This document shows positions 23,716-30,746 of a stretch of 30,746 nucleotides of DNA, piece after piece. Location of the stretch: positions 1 through 30,746 of the forward strand of contig JBBKWG010000004.1 of the NCBI GenBank assembly GCA_037968835.1, written 5' to 3'. Numbering within the stretch: the stretch's first letter is position 1; each line of letters begins with the position of its first letter. The position numbers and the translations under genes are program-made. The notes under the pieces were generated by a model. The model did no database searches and was not told the origin of the DNA. It saw nothing but the letters and a program-made list of their open reading frames with translations. This stretch comes from JBBKWG01 sp037968835 (GTDB lineage: Bacteria; Pseudomonadota; Alphaproteobacteria; Rhodobacterales; Rhodobacteraceae).

Positions 23716-23760
23716 GACGCCATTTCCCATGCGGTCAGATTGTCCGCAATTTGAGGCGTC
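23716..23760. promoter_or_regulatory. Nested inverted repeat upstream of the TRAP operon
   Basis: The outer arms are GACGCC (23716-23721) and GGCGTC (23755-23760); the inner arms are TGCGG (23730-23734) and CCGCA (23744-23748). The whole lies about 45-90 bases upstream of the binding-protein start. It could be an operator for a substrate-responsive regulator or a leader hairpin. No regulator gene is adjacent. Confidence 0.35.
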
Positions 23761-24133
23761 CAGGCTATTAGGTAGTGCAGCGGGCGGAGTAGCAAGAGCA
23801 AGCCCGCGTGGACCAATGATTGCGCAAACATCCGGTGAAACTAGTGCGCCAGCGAGGTTTTCGGCCCCAAATCTCGTCAGCGGGCGTGCCTAGTTCTGGT
23901 CGTCCGGGCCCCCCGTGTCCGGCAAGTCACGATGCGACCGATCGAATTTGGCGCCCAGGCGTCGTCAATTGTTCCTCATTCGGCCACAATAACGCCGTCA
24001 TTCAGGTTTTAGTAGAGAATCGTGACTAATGCCTTCGCAGGCCGACGGCAGAATCACGCTGGTTTTTTTGATCGTGCTCCCTTTCGATTGGTGAGACGGG
24101 AGCCTATAAGGGCAACTGGTTCGTAGGCAGGCA

Positions 24134-24139
24134 TATACT
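24134..24139 (+). promoter_or_regulatory. Possible -10 element of the mreB promoter
   Basis: TATACT, five of six matches to TATAAT, 34 bases before the mreB ATG. The hexamer 17 bases upstream (GGCAAC) is a poor -35, so this is only a candidate. TATAAG at 24105-24110 is a second possibility. Confidence 0.3.
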
Positions 24140-24173
24140 AGCGAACCGTCAATTAAGATTGGGGCAGAAAATA

Positions 24174-25208
24174 ATGGCCTTCGGTGGATGGTTTTCGACT
24201 GACATGGCAATTGACCTCGGGACGGCGAATACGCTCGTCTACGTGAAAGGCAGGGGGATCATCCTGAACGAGCCTTCGGTCGTGGCATATCATGTGAAGG
24301 ACGGACAGAAGAAAGTCCTTGCCGTTGGCGCAGACGCAAAACTCATGCTTGGGCGCACGCCGGGAAGCATTGAAGCGATCCGACCCATGCGAGAGGGCGT
24401 CATTGCGGATTTTGACGTTGCCGAGGCGATGATCAAGGCCTTCATTCGCAAAGTTCACAAGCGAACGACGTTCTTCAAGCCGAAAGTCATCGTCTGCGTT
24501 CCCTACGGCGCAACACCTGTCGAAAAGCGGGCAATCAGGCAATCCGTTCTGAGTGCAGGCGCGCGTCAGGCAGGGCTTATCGCCGAACCGATCGCAGCGG
24601 CCATCGGGGCGGGCATGCCGATTACCGATCCGACCGGCAATATGGTTGTGGATATCGGCGGCGGGACGACCGAGGTCGCAGTGCTCTCCCTGGGCGACAT
24701 CGTTTATGCGCGCTCGGTCCGGGTTGGTGGCGACCGCATGGACGAGGCGATCATCAGTTACTTGCGCCGTCAGCATAACCTTCTGATCGGCGAACAAACG
24801 GCGGAGCGGATCAAGACTTCCATCGGGACGGCACGAATGCCTGACGACGGCCGGGGCTCGTCGATGCAAATTCGCGGTCGCGACCTTTTGAACGGCGTTC
24901 CAAAGGAAACCGAGATAAACCAGGCACAAGTGGCCGAAGCGCTCGCCGAACCGGTTCAGACAATATGCGAAGCGGTAATGACGGCGCTTGAGGCGACACC
25001 GCCGGATTTGGCGGCGGATATCGTCGATCGCGGTGTCATGTTGACTGGTGGCGGTGCCCTGCTTGGCGAATTGGACCTGGCTTTGCGCGAACAAACCGGT
25101 CTTGCCATCAGCGTCGCCGACGAGTCGCTGAATTGCGTCGCACTTGGGACGGGGAAGGCTCTGGAATACGAAAAGCAGTTGCGGCATGTCATAGACTACG
25201 ACAGCTGA
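24174..25208 (+). CDS. mreB: Rod shape-determining protein MreB (actin homologue)
   Basis: A 344-residue actin-like ATPase that forms membrane-bound filaments directing the cell-elongation machinery. Phosphate-1 motif AIDLGTANTLVYVKGRG is near residues 12-28. The DIGGGTTEVAVLSLG phosphate-2/adenosine region is around 160-175, with VGGDRMDEAI after it, and a GGGALL loop near residue 290. Length is normal. The hydrophobic N-terminus (MAFGGWF) could act as membrane anchor. The ATG at 24174 matches the family start; a TTG at 24159 would add five residues. First gene of an operon with mreC, mreD, PBP2, rodA and a reductase. Confidence 0.98.
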   Translation: MAFGGWFSTDMAIDLGTANTLVYVKGRGIILNEPSVVAYHVKDGQKKVLAVGADAKLMLGRTPGSIEAIRPMREGVIADFDVAEAMIKAFIRKVHKRTTFFKPKVIVCVPYGATPVEKRAIRQSVLSAGARQAGLIAEPIAAAIGAGMPITDPTGNMVVDIGGGTTEVAVLSLGDIVYARSVRVGGDRMDEAIISYLRRQHNLLIGEQTAERIKTSIGTARMPDDGRGSSMQIRGRDLLNGVPKETEINQAQVAEALAEPVQTICEAVMTALEATPPDLAADIVDRGVMLTGGGALLGELDLALREQTGLAISVADESLNCVALGTGKALEYEKQLRHVIDYDS

Positions 25209-25286
25209 ATTTCAGAGCACTGCGGGGGTTTCGGCAATACCCCTTACCCATGCTAGGCTGGGGTGGGGGCCCGACCAGAGGGCGAA

Positions 25287-26204
25287 GTGGCTAAGCAGAA
25301 CGGCAAAAGTGAAGTCTACGCTCGACCGCTCCGGCGAATGCTCGTTGGTGCGTTGGTCGTATGCCTGCTGGCCATCTTCGTTTTCTGGCGAATTGACAGT
25401 CCCCGGGCAGAACGATTTCGCGCCGCAGTCGTAGATGCGATCGTGCCCCAGATGGATTGGGCGTTCATACCAGTCAAGAAAACCGTTGATATGATTGAAG
25501 GATTTCAATCATACGCCCGCCTTCAGAAGCAGAACCAGGACTTGCGTCGTGAGTTGCAGCAAATGAAGGCCTGGCGGGAAGCGGCGCTTCAACTTGAGCA
25601 GGAAAATGCGAAGCTTCTCGATCTGAACAAGGTCAGGCTTGATCCCGCACTGACCGTTGTCACCGGGATGGTTCTGGCCGACAGCGGTTCGCCCTTTCGT
25701 CAATCGGTGTTGCTGAATGTGGGCGCTGCGCGTGACGGCATAAGAGATGGATGGGCGGTTACCGACGGCCTGGGGCTGGTCGGTCGAATTTCCGGTGTTG
25801 GGCGCAAATCAAGCCGCGTGCTTTTGCTGACGGACAGCGCGAGCCGCATCCCGGTCCATATACAACCGTCCGGACAAAGGGCGATGCTGTCGGGCGACAA
25901 TACTTCGCTGCCGTTGCTTGAGTTCATCGAACTGCCGGAAGAGGTCCGTCCTGGCGACCGCGTGATCTCCTCCGGAGATGGCGGCGTTTTCCCGGCGGGA
26001 CTTCTGGTCGGGCAGGTCGTGCAGACGCGGGACGGTCGGTTGCGGTTAAGGCTGAGCGCCGATTACGAACGACTTGAATTTCTTCGTGTTCTGAGAAGTC
26101 AGCCGGCAGAAACCATAAATTCGCCCGCCACACTGATTGGACCACTGCGGTCCGTACCCGAGGCCTCGCTGGAGCCACAGGGCGTGGGGCCAGCGGATGG
26201 CTGA
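25287..26204 (+). CDS. mreC: Rod shape-determining protein MreC
   Basis: A 305-residue bitopic inner-membrane protein that links MreB to periplasmic peptidoglycan synthases and activates PBP2/RodA. It has one transmembrane helix at about residues 17-35, a coiled coil at about 66-115, then the beta-rich MreC domain (VTGMVLADSGSPFRQSVLLN ...) to near 275, and a short Pro-rich tail. I use GTG at 25287, giving the family-like MAKQ...YARPLRR start; the longest frame begins at GTG 25263 and would add eight residues. It lies about 78 bases after mreB and overlaps mreD by eight bases. Confidence 0.95.
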   Translation: MAKQNGKSEVYARPLRRMLVGALVVCLLAIFVFWRIDSPRAERFRAAVVDAIVPQMDWAFIPVKKTVDMIEGFQSYARLQKQNQDLRRELQQMKAWREAALQLEQENAKLLDLNKVRLDPALTVVTGMVLADSGSPFRQSVLLNVGAARDGIRDGWAVTDGLGLVGRISGVGRKSSRVLLLTDSASRIPVHIQPSGQRAMLSGDNTSLPLLEFIELPEEVRPGDRVISSGDGGVFPAGLLVGQVVQTRDGRLRLRLSADYERLEFLRVLRSQPAETINSPATLIGPLRSVPEASLEPQGVGPADG

Positions 26205-26736
26205 ATCCACGGCATCGGCACACTGGAGCTATCGCGGACTATACCTGCTTCTTGTCGCGATTGTAGGTTTCGCACAATTGCTGCCTTTTAGTCCGGGACC
26301 CGGAACCTTTCCAGGGCCGGATGTCATCTTGCTTATCACGTGCGCCTGGGTGGTCCGGCGTCCGGATTTCCTGCCGACACTTCTGATCGCCGCAGTTTTC
26401 CTTCTTGGCGACGTAATTTTCATGCGGCCCTTGGGACTATGGGCAGCGTTTGTCGTGATGGGAACCGAGTTTCTGCGGATGCGGGCGGTTGCTTGGCGCG
26501 ATCTGAACTTCCTTCTCGAGTGGTTCATGGTTGCCGGTGTCCTCTCGGCAATGACGCTCGTGAATCGTCTTGTCTTGTGGGTGATTTTTGTGGACCAACC
26601 CGCACTCGGGCTTACACTGATACGACTATTGGGAACGATTGCCGTTTATCCACTGGTCGTGCTGCTGGCGGCTCGTTTTTTTGGACTTAGGAAGCTTGCA
26701 CCTGGCGCAGTTGACAGATTGGGGCACAAGCATTGA
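26197..26736 (+). CDS. mreD: Rod shape-determining protein MreD
   Basis: A 179-residue polytopic inner-membrane protein of the elongasome. About five hydrophobic segments fill the chain, starting with GLYLLLVAIVGFAQLLPF near residues 14-31. The segment FPGPDVILLITCAWVVRRPDFLP is typical of alphaproteobacterial MreD. The ATG at 26197 sits inside the mreC end, and the stop overlaps the TTG start of the PBP2 gene, so all three are coupled. Confidence 0.93.
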   Translation: MAESTASAHWSYRGLYLLLVAIVGFAQLLPFSPGPGTFPGPDVILLITCAWVVRRPDFLPTLLIAAVFLLGDVIFMRPLGLWAAFVVMGTEFLRMRAVAWRDLNFLLEWFMVAGVLSAMTLVNRLVLWVIFVDQPALGLTLIRLLGTIAVYPLVVLLAARFFGLRKLAPGAVDRLGHKH

Positions 26737-28676
26737 AGCGGTCACCAAAAGAAACTGATGAAAGCGCCGGTCTTGTTGCGCGCCGGGGGCTTGTTCTTGG
26801 CGGGCTTCAACTTGGCTTCATGGGCATTCTCGGTCTGCGTATGCGACAGATGCAGGTCGAGGAAGCTGAAGATTATCGACTATTGGCCGAAGAGAACCGG
26901 ATAAACATCAGGCTGATTCCGCCAACCCGTGGAATTATCTATGATCGCAATGGCGTTCCTATTGCCGACAACGCGCAGAACTACCGGATCGTTATCGTCC
27001 GCGAGGATGCGGGCGATGTCGACGAGGTCGTAGCCAAGCTGAAACTGCTTGTGCCGCTGGACGAGGACGAACTGGAACGCAGTCTTCGCGAACTTTATCG
27101 CAGGAGCCCGTTTGTCCCTGTCACTCTTGCCGATCGGTTGAGTTGGGAGGACATTGCCGAAGTCGCGGTCAATGCACCGGCCTTGCCCGGAATCACGCCC
27201 GATGTGGGTCTTTCACGTGAATATCCGCTTGGTCCCGATTTCGCGCACATCGTTGGTTATGTAGGACCGGTCAGCGACTATGATCTCGCGAAGATCGAGA
27301 GTCCCGATCCGTTGCTGCAAATTCCGAAGTTCCAGATCGGAAAGATCGGCGTCGAGACAAAGCTCGAAGCTGAGTTGCGCGGAACCGCTGGTATCAAACG
27401 GATCGAAGTCAACGCGGCAGGTCGGGTGATGCGCGAGTTAAGCCGGGACGAAGGTACGCCCGGAAAGGCCATCCAGCTTACCATTGATCATGGTCTTCAG
27501 AACTACGCGCAGTCCCGCCTGGCAAATGAGAGTGCAGCGGCGGTCGTGATGGATGTCGAGACCGGCGATCTGTTGGCGATGGCATCAACACCGGCTTTTG
27601 ATCCGAACCTTTTCGTCAGAGGCATATCCGGTCCCGATTACCGCGAGCTGACAAACAACATTTATCGGCCGCTGGCGAACAAGACGGTTCAGGGCACGTA
27701 TCCCCCGGGATCGACGTTCAAGATGATAAATGGACTTACGGCGCTGCGGGCGGGCGTGATCGGACCTCAGGAAACCGTCTATTGCCCAGGATTCATGACC
27801 GTCGGCGGCAGAAGATTTCACTGCTGGAAGCGTGGCGGACACGGGTGGATGGACCTGGACAAGGCCCTGACGCAATCGTGCGACGTATACTTCTACGAAG
27901 CGGCCCAGCGTTCCGGCATTGATCGGTTGGCCGAAATGTCGCGTGAATTCGGGTTGGGGGAGCGCCACGAATTGCCGATGTCGGCGGTTGCCGATGGTCT
28001 TATACCATCGACCGAGTGGAAGCGACGCGTCAGGGACGAGGTTTGGCGGCCCGGTGATACGATCAACGCCGCTATCGGTCAGGGCGATGTTCTGACTTCG
28101 CCGCTCCAGCTTGCCATCATGACGGCACGGATTGCCAGCGGCCGATCGGTCAAACCGCGACTGGTGAAGTCTATTGACGGCGTTGAAGTCCCACGCGAGG
28201 AAGCGCCGGCGCTGCCTGTGAATCCGGCGTTTCTGAAGATGATCCAACGTGGGATGTATAACGTGTCGAACGGCGCGCGCGGGACTGCGGCGCGATCCCG
28301 CATCGTGGCGGAAGGCATCGAAATGGCTGGCAAGACCGGAACCAGCCAAGTTCGAAATATCACGACCGCCGAACGGGCCCGCGGCGTTGTGCGCAACGAT
28401 CAGTTGCCCTGGGAGCGTCGCGACCACGGGTTGTTCGTTGCTTTCGCGCCGTTTGACAAACCGAAGTATGCAATCGCCACGGTTATCGAGCATGGCGGCG
28501 GCGGATCAACCGCGGCGGCTCCCCCCTCGCGAGATATCCTGCTTTATGCACTTTACGGCGATGTCCCACCGCTTGAGGCATATCCAAGCGATCAGCGCGA
28601 GCGAATTCGGGTCCAGCACGAAGAAATGGTGCTTCGCCCACGACTGGATCCAGGTCCCAAGGCAAGCCGTGCATGA
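26733..28676 (+). CDS. mrdA: Penicillin-binding protein 2, elongation transpeptidase
   Basis: A 647-residue class B PBP that cross-links peptidoglycan during cell elongation with RodA. It has an N-terminal membrane anchor at about 17-36, then the pedestal domain with PPTRGIIYDRNG at 63-74, and the transpeptidase domain. Catalytic motifs are PPGSTFK (Ser327, Lys330), SCD at 382-384 in place of SxN (usual for PBP2) and KTGT at 534-537. Cys351, Cys364 and His370 sit where PBP2 proteins have a zinc site. The start is TTG, overlapping the mreD stop (TTGA), which may lower expression. Confidence 0.97.
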   Translation: MKRSPKETDESAGLVARRGLVLGGLQLGFMGILGLRMRQMQVEEAEDYRLLAEENRINIRLIPPTRGIIYDRNGVPIADNAQNYRIVIVREDAGDVDEVVAKLKLLVPLDEDELERSLRELYRRSPFVPVTLADRLSWEDIAEVAVNAPALPGITPDVGLSREYPLGPDFAHIVGYVGPVSDYDLAKIESPDPLLQIPKFQIGKIGVETKLEAELRGTAGIKRIEVNAAGRVMRELSRDEGTPGKAIQLTIDHGLQNYAQSRLANESAAAVVMDVETGDLLAMASTPAFDPNLFVRGISGPDYRELTNNIYRPLANKTVQGTYPPGSTFKMINGLTALRAGVIGPQETVYCPGFMTVGGRRFHCWKRGGHGWMDLDKALTQSCDVYFYEAAQRSGIDRLAEMSREFGLGERHELPMSAVADGLIPSTEWKRRVRDEVWRPGDTINAAIGQGDVLTSPLQLAIMTARIASGRSVKPRLVKSIDGVEVPREEAPALPVNPAFLKMIQRGMYNVSNGARGTAARSRIVAEGIEMAGKTGTSQVRNITTAERARGVVRNDQLPWERRDHGLFVAFAPFDKPKYAIATVIEHGGGGSTAAAPPSRDILLYALYGDVPPLEAYPSDQRERIRVQHEEMVLRPRLDPGPKASRA

Positions 28677-29818
28677 CGTATCTTGAGTACAAGGTTCAGA
28701 CGGTCCCAACTGGATTTCGCAAGATCCTTTACGCCAATTGGGCCATCGTCCTGTTGTTGACCGCGGTCGCGTCAGTCGGCTTTCTCATGCTCTACTCCGT
28801 GGCTGGCGGCGATCTATCGCGTTGGGCCGAACCGCAGATGAAGCGATTTGTGCTGGGTGTTTTCGTCATGATGGCGATCGGACTCGTCCCGATCTGGTTC
28901 TGGCGAAACATGGGAGGTATTGCATATCTTGGCGCGCTTGGATTGCTGGTTCTTGTTGAACTCTTTGGCAGTGTCGGAATGGGAGCTCAGCGTTGGATAG
29001 ACTTTGGTTTCATGCGCCTTCAGCCGTCAGAAGTCATGAAAATCGCAATGGTGTTGATGCTGGCTGCGTATTATGACTGGCTTCCGCTTTCTAAAGTCTC
29101 CCACCCGTTCTGGGTATTGGTGCCCATCGTCCTGGTACTCATTCCGACCGCGCTTGTTCTCAAGCAACCTGATCTCGGGACCGCCATCTTGCTGATTGCG
29201 GGCGGCGGATTTGTCATGTTTTGCGCCGGTGTCAGCTGGTGGTATTTCGTCGCTGTGGCGGCTGCGGCAGTGGGGCTGGTCTGGACTGTATTCGCGTCGA
29301 AAGGCACCGATTGGCAACTTCTGAAAGAATATCAGTTCCGCAGAATCGATACCTTTCTCGACCCGTCGACTGATCCGTTAGGGGCGGGGTATCACATCAC
29401 GCAATCGAAAATCGCTTTGGGATCCGGTGGTTGGACAGGGCGGGGTTTCATGCAGGGAACCCAATCGCGATTGAATTTCCTTCCCGAAAAGCACACCGAT
29501 TTTATCTTCACGACACTCGCCGAAGAGTTCGGCTTCGTCGGGGGATTTTCGCTGCTCGTGCTCTATGGATTGATCATTTTCTTCTGTGTCCTTTCCGCCG
29601 TTCAGAACAAGGATCGGTTCGGGTCGCTTCTGACGCTTGGGATCGGTGCCACGCTATTCCTGTTCTTTGCTGTCAACATGTCGATGGTCATGGGACTTGC
29701 TCCCGTTGTCGGTGTGCCGTTGCCGCTGGTGAGTTACGGCGGGTCCGCGATGCTGGTGCTCTTGGCGGCGTTCGGACTTGTCCAGTCGGCGCACATTCAC
29801 CGGCCGAGAAGTCGATGA
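28673..29818 (+). CDS. rodA: Rod shape-determining protein RodA, SEDS glycosyltransferase
   Basis: A 381-residue SEDS-family polymerase that extends glycan strands from lipid II as the partner of PBP2. About ten hydrophobic segments are seen. Family signatures are WIDFGFMRLQPSE at 108-120, LKQPDLGTA at 163-171 and LPEKHTDFIF at 270-279, where Asp276 corresponds to the catalytic aspartate. The C-terminal PLPLVSYGGSAML is also conserved. ATG overlaps the PBP2 stop (ATGA), and its own stop overlaps the next ATG. Confidence 0.97.
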   Translation: MTYLEYKVQTVPTGFRKILYANWAIVLLLTAVASVGFLMLYSVAGGDLSRWAEPQMKRFVLGVFVMMAIGLVPIWFWRNMGGIAYLGALGLLVLVELFGSVGMGAQRWIDFGFMRLQPSEVMKIAMVLMLAAYYDWLPLSKVSHPFWVLVPIVLVLIPTALVLKQPDLGTAILLIAGGGFVMFCAGVSWWYFVAVAAAAVGLVWTVFASKGTDWQLLKEYQFRRIDTFLDPSTDPLGAGYHITQSKIALGSGGWTGRGFMQGTQSRLNFLPEKHTDFIFTTLAEEFGFVGGFSLLVLYGLIIFFCVLSAVQNKDRFGSLLTLGIGATLFLFFAVNMSMVMGLAPVVGVPLPLVSYGGSAMLVLLAAFGLVQSAHIHRPRSR

Positions 29819-30744
29819 CGCGGATCCTGTTTGCAGCGAATTCGAAGGCGTGGGCGGATTATGAAGCGCCATTGCGCAAGGCATTGGACGATGCGGGGCA
29901 GGATTTCGAACTTGTCACCGAATCGGATCCCTCAAGCGTGGACTACATCGTCTATGCGCCCAACAGCCGCGTTCAGAATTTCAAGCCGTACTCCAGTCTC
30001 AAAGCGGTCCTCAATCTTTGGGCAGGCGTCGAGAATGTCACCGGCAACGACACGCTTTCAGTCCCGCTGGCCCGGATGGTCGATGACGGCATGACCGAAG
30101 GAATGGTCGAGTGGTGCATCGCGCATGTCATGCGGCATCATCTTGATACAGATATCGACATCAAGCGCACGGACCACGACTGGCAGCCGCGCGTGCCGAA
30201 ACTGGCGCGGAACCGGTGCGTCAGTGTGCTGGGGATCGGTGCATTGGGCGGTGCGGTCGCAAAAGCGCTGGCGGCGCTAAATTTTCAAGTTACGGGATGG
30301 AGCCGACGTCCGCGCGACATTCCCGAGATTGTCTGCCTCTCGGGAAGCGATGGGTTGATCGAAGCGTTGCGTAACGCTGAAATCCTCATTCTGCTGTTGC
30401 CGTTGACGCCGGAAACCGAAAACCTTCTGAATGCGGAAAGGCTATCTTTGCTTCCGAAGGGTGCGGTGGTCATCAATCCGGGGCGCGGTCCTCTGATCGA
30501 CGATGCGGCGCTAATTGCGGCGTTGGATGCGGGCCATCTTGGTCACGCTACGCTCGATGTGTTCAGGATTGAGCCGCTTCCAGCAGATCATCCGTTCTGG
30601 TCGCATCCAAAGGTGACTGTCACCCCACATATCGCGTCCGCCACGCGGGTCGAGAGCGCGAGTCGTGTAATCGCCGAAAACATTCGGCGCGGCGAACGCG
30701 GCGAGCAATTTCTCCACCTCGTCGATCGTTCGCGCGGTTATTGA
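29815..30744 (+). CDS. ghrA: Glyoxylate/hydroxypyruvate reductase, GhrA-like 2-hydroxyacid dehydrogenase
   Basis: A 309-residue NAD(P)H-dependent D-2-hydroxyacid dehydrogenase that probably reduces glyoxylate and hydroxypyruvate. The dinucleotide loop is GIGALG at 140-145 followed by WSRRPRD at 162-168, whose Arg residues favour NADPH. The catalytic triad is Arg224 (INPGRG), Glu253 (RIEPL) and His272 (TPHIASATR). Length matches E. coli GhrA. The start is ATG 29815, overlapping the rodA stop by four bases (ATGA); an open frame continues upstream into rodA but is a shadow. Coupling to the elongation operon appears physical rather than functional. Confidence 0.94.
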   Translation: MTRILFAANSKAWADYEAPLRKALDDAGQDFELVTESDPSSVDYIVYAPNSRVQNFKPYSSLKAVLNLWAGVENVTGNDTLSVPLARMVDDGMTEGMVEWCIAHVMRHHLDTDIDIKRTDHDWQPRVPKLARNRCVSVLGIGALGGAVAKALAALNFQVTGWSRRPRDIPEIVCLSGSDGLIEALRNAEILILLLPLTPETENLLNAERLSLLPKGAVVINPGRGPLIDDAALIAALDAGHLGHATLDVFRIEPLPADHPFWSHPKVTVTPHIASATRVESASRVIAENIRRGERGEQFLHLVDRSRGY

Positions 30745-30746
30745 GC

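Larger units (their letters stand above)
23674..24173. other. 500-bp divergent intergenic region between the TRAP operon and mreB
   Basis: No convincing gene on either strand. On the TRAP side there is a GCCGG-CTTTTA-CCGGC hairpin (23690-23705) just upstream of the binding-protein ribosome site, and a nested inverted repeat at 23716-23760. The middle (about 23780-24030) shows nothing I can name. On the mreB side there is a GCTCCC/GGGAGC inverted repeat at 24076-24103 and a TATACT -10-like hexamer at 24134-24139. Confidence 0.6.

Noticed and set aside
23820..24029. 69-codon plus-strand frame upstream of mreB
   Set aside because: Pro/Arg/Ser-rich composition without motif, no ribosome site, and no link to the following gene.
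29431..29814. Upstream extension of the ghrA reading frame into rodA
   Set aside because: It overlaps the conserved C-terminal half of rodA in another frame; the ATGA overlap at 29815 gives a normal-length reductase.

Overview
The window reads as chromosomal DNA of an alphaproteobacterium, most likely of the Rhodobacterales/Roseobacter group. The reasons are a GC-rich, gene-dense layout with many ATGA/GTGA/TTGA overlaps, an mreBCD-PBP2-rodA-2-hydroxyacid reductase operon, a TAXI-type TRAP transporter, CO-dehydrogenase-type subunits and a stand-alone formate dehydrogenase alpha subunit. The taxonomic call is inference from gene content. I see no rRNA, tRNA, CRISPR array or intact insertion sequence.

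Layout. (1) 28-2371 (+): a compact run of a FemAB-like GNAT acyltransferase, a pterin-4a-carbinolamine dehydratase and an MscS channel. (2) 2368-2856 (-): a peroxiredoxin, divergent from 2938-4718 (+), an FAD ferredoxin reductase overlapping rsmD, followed by a 59-residue unknown ORF. (3) 4925-7690 (-): a formate dehydrogenase alpha subunit without its usual partners. (4) 7922-8539 (+): a glutathione S-transferase. (5) 8581-18618 (-): a ten-kilobase block of eight genes, described below. (6) 18992-20276 (+): CO-dehydrogenase-type small (2Fe-2S) and medium (FAD) subunits without a large subunit. (7) 20325-23673 (-): a fused TRAP permease and its TAXI binding protein. (8) 24174-30744 (+): the cell-elongation operon mreB, mreC, mreD, PBP2, rodA and a ghrA-like reductase.

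The most interesting region is 8581-18618. In transcription order it encodes a Ser/Thr kinase with a coiled-coil tail, a large acidic protein with a C-terminal FHA domain, a PP2C phosphatase, a GTPase with a degenerate G3 motif, a dynamin-like GTPase with a Trp/Arg-rich putative membrane-insertion segment, a second dynamin-type GTPase, a Roadblock-like small protein, and an unknown protein whose C-terminal part has a similar Roadblock-like pattern. Most junctions overlap or are only a few bases apart. The kinase, phosphatase and FHA trio resembles the phospho-switch that regulates type VI secretion, but no T6SS gene is present. The output here appears to be membrane-acting GTPases with Roadblock-type partners. 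I propose a phosphorylation-controlled membrane-remodelling or polarity module. Its function is unknown and I know of no described system with exactly this composition.

The other regions are mostly ordinary housekeeping or transport genes. Two molybdoenzyme loci, fdhF and coxSM, flank the unusual block, and each lacks expected partner genes. Two gaps exceed 300 bp (18619-18991 and 23674-24173); both hold inverted repeats but no gene I can support.
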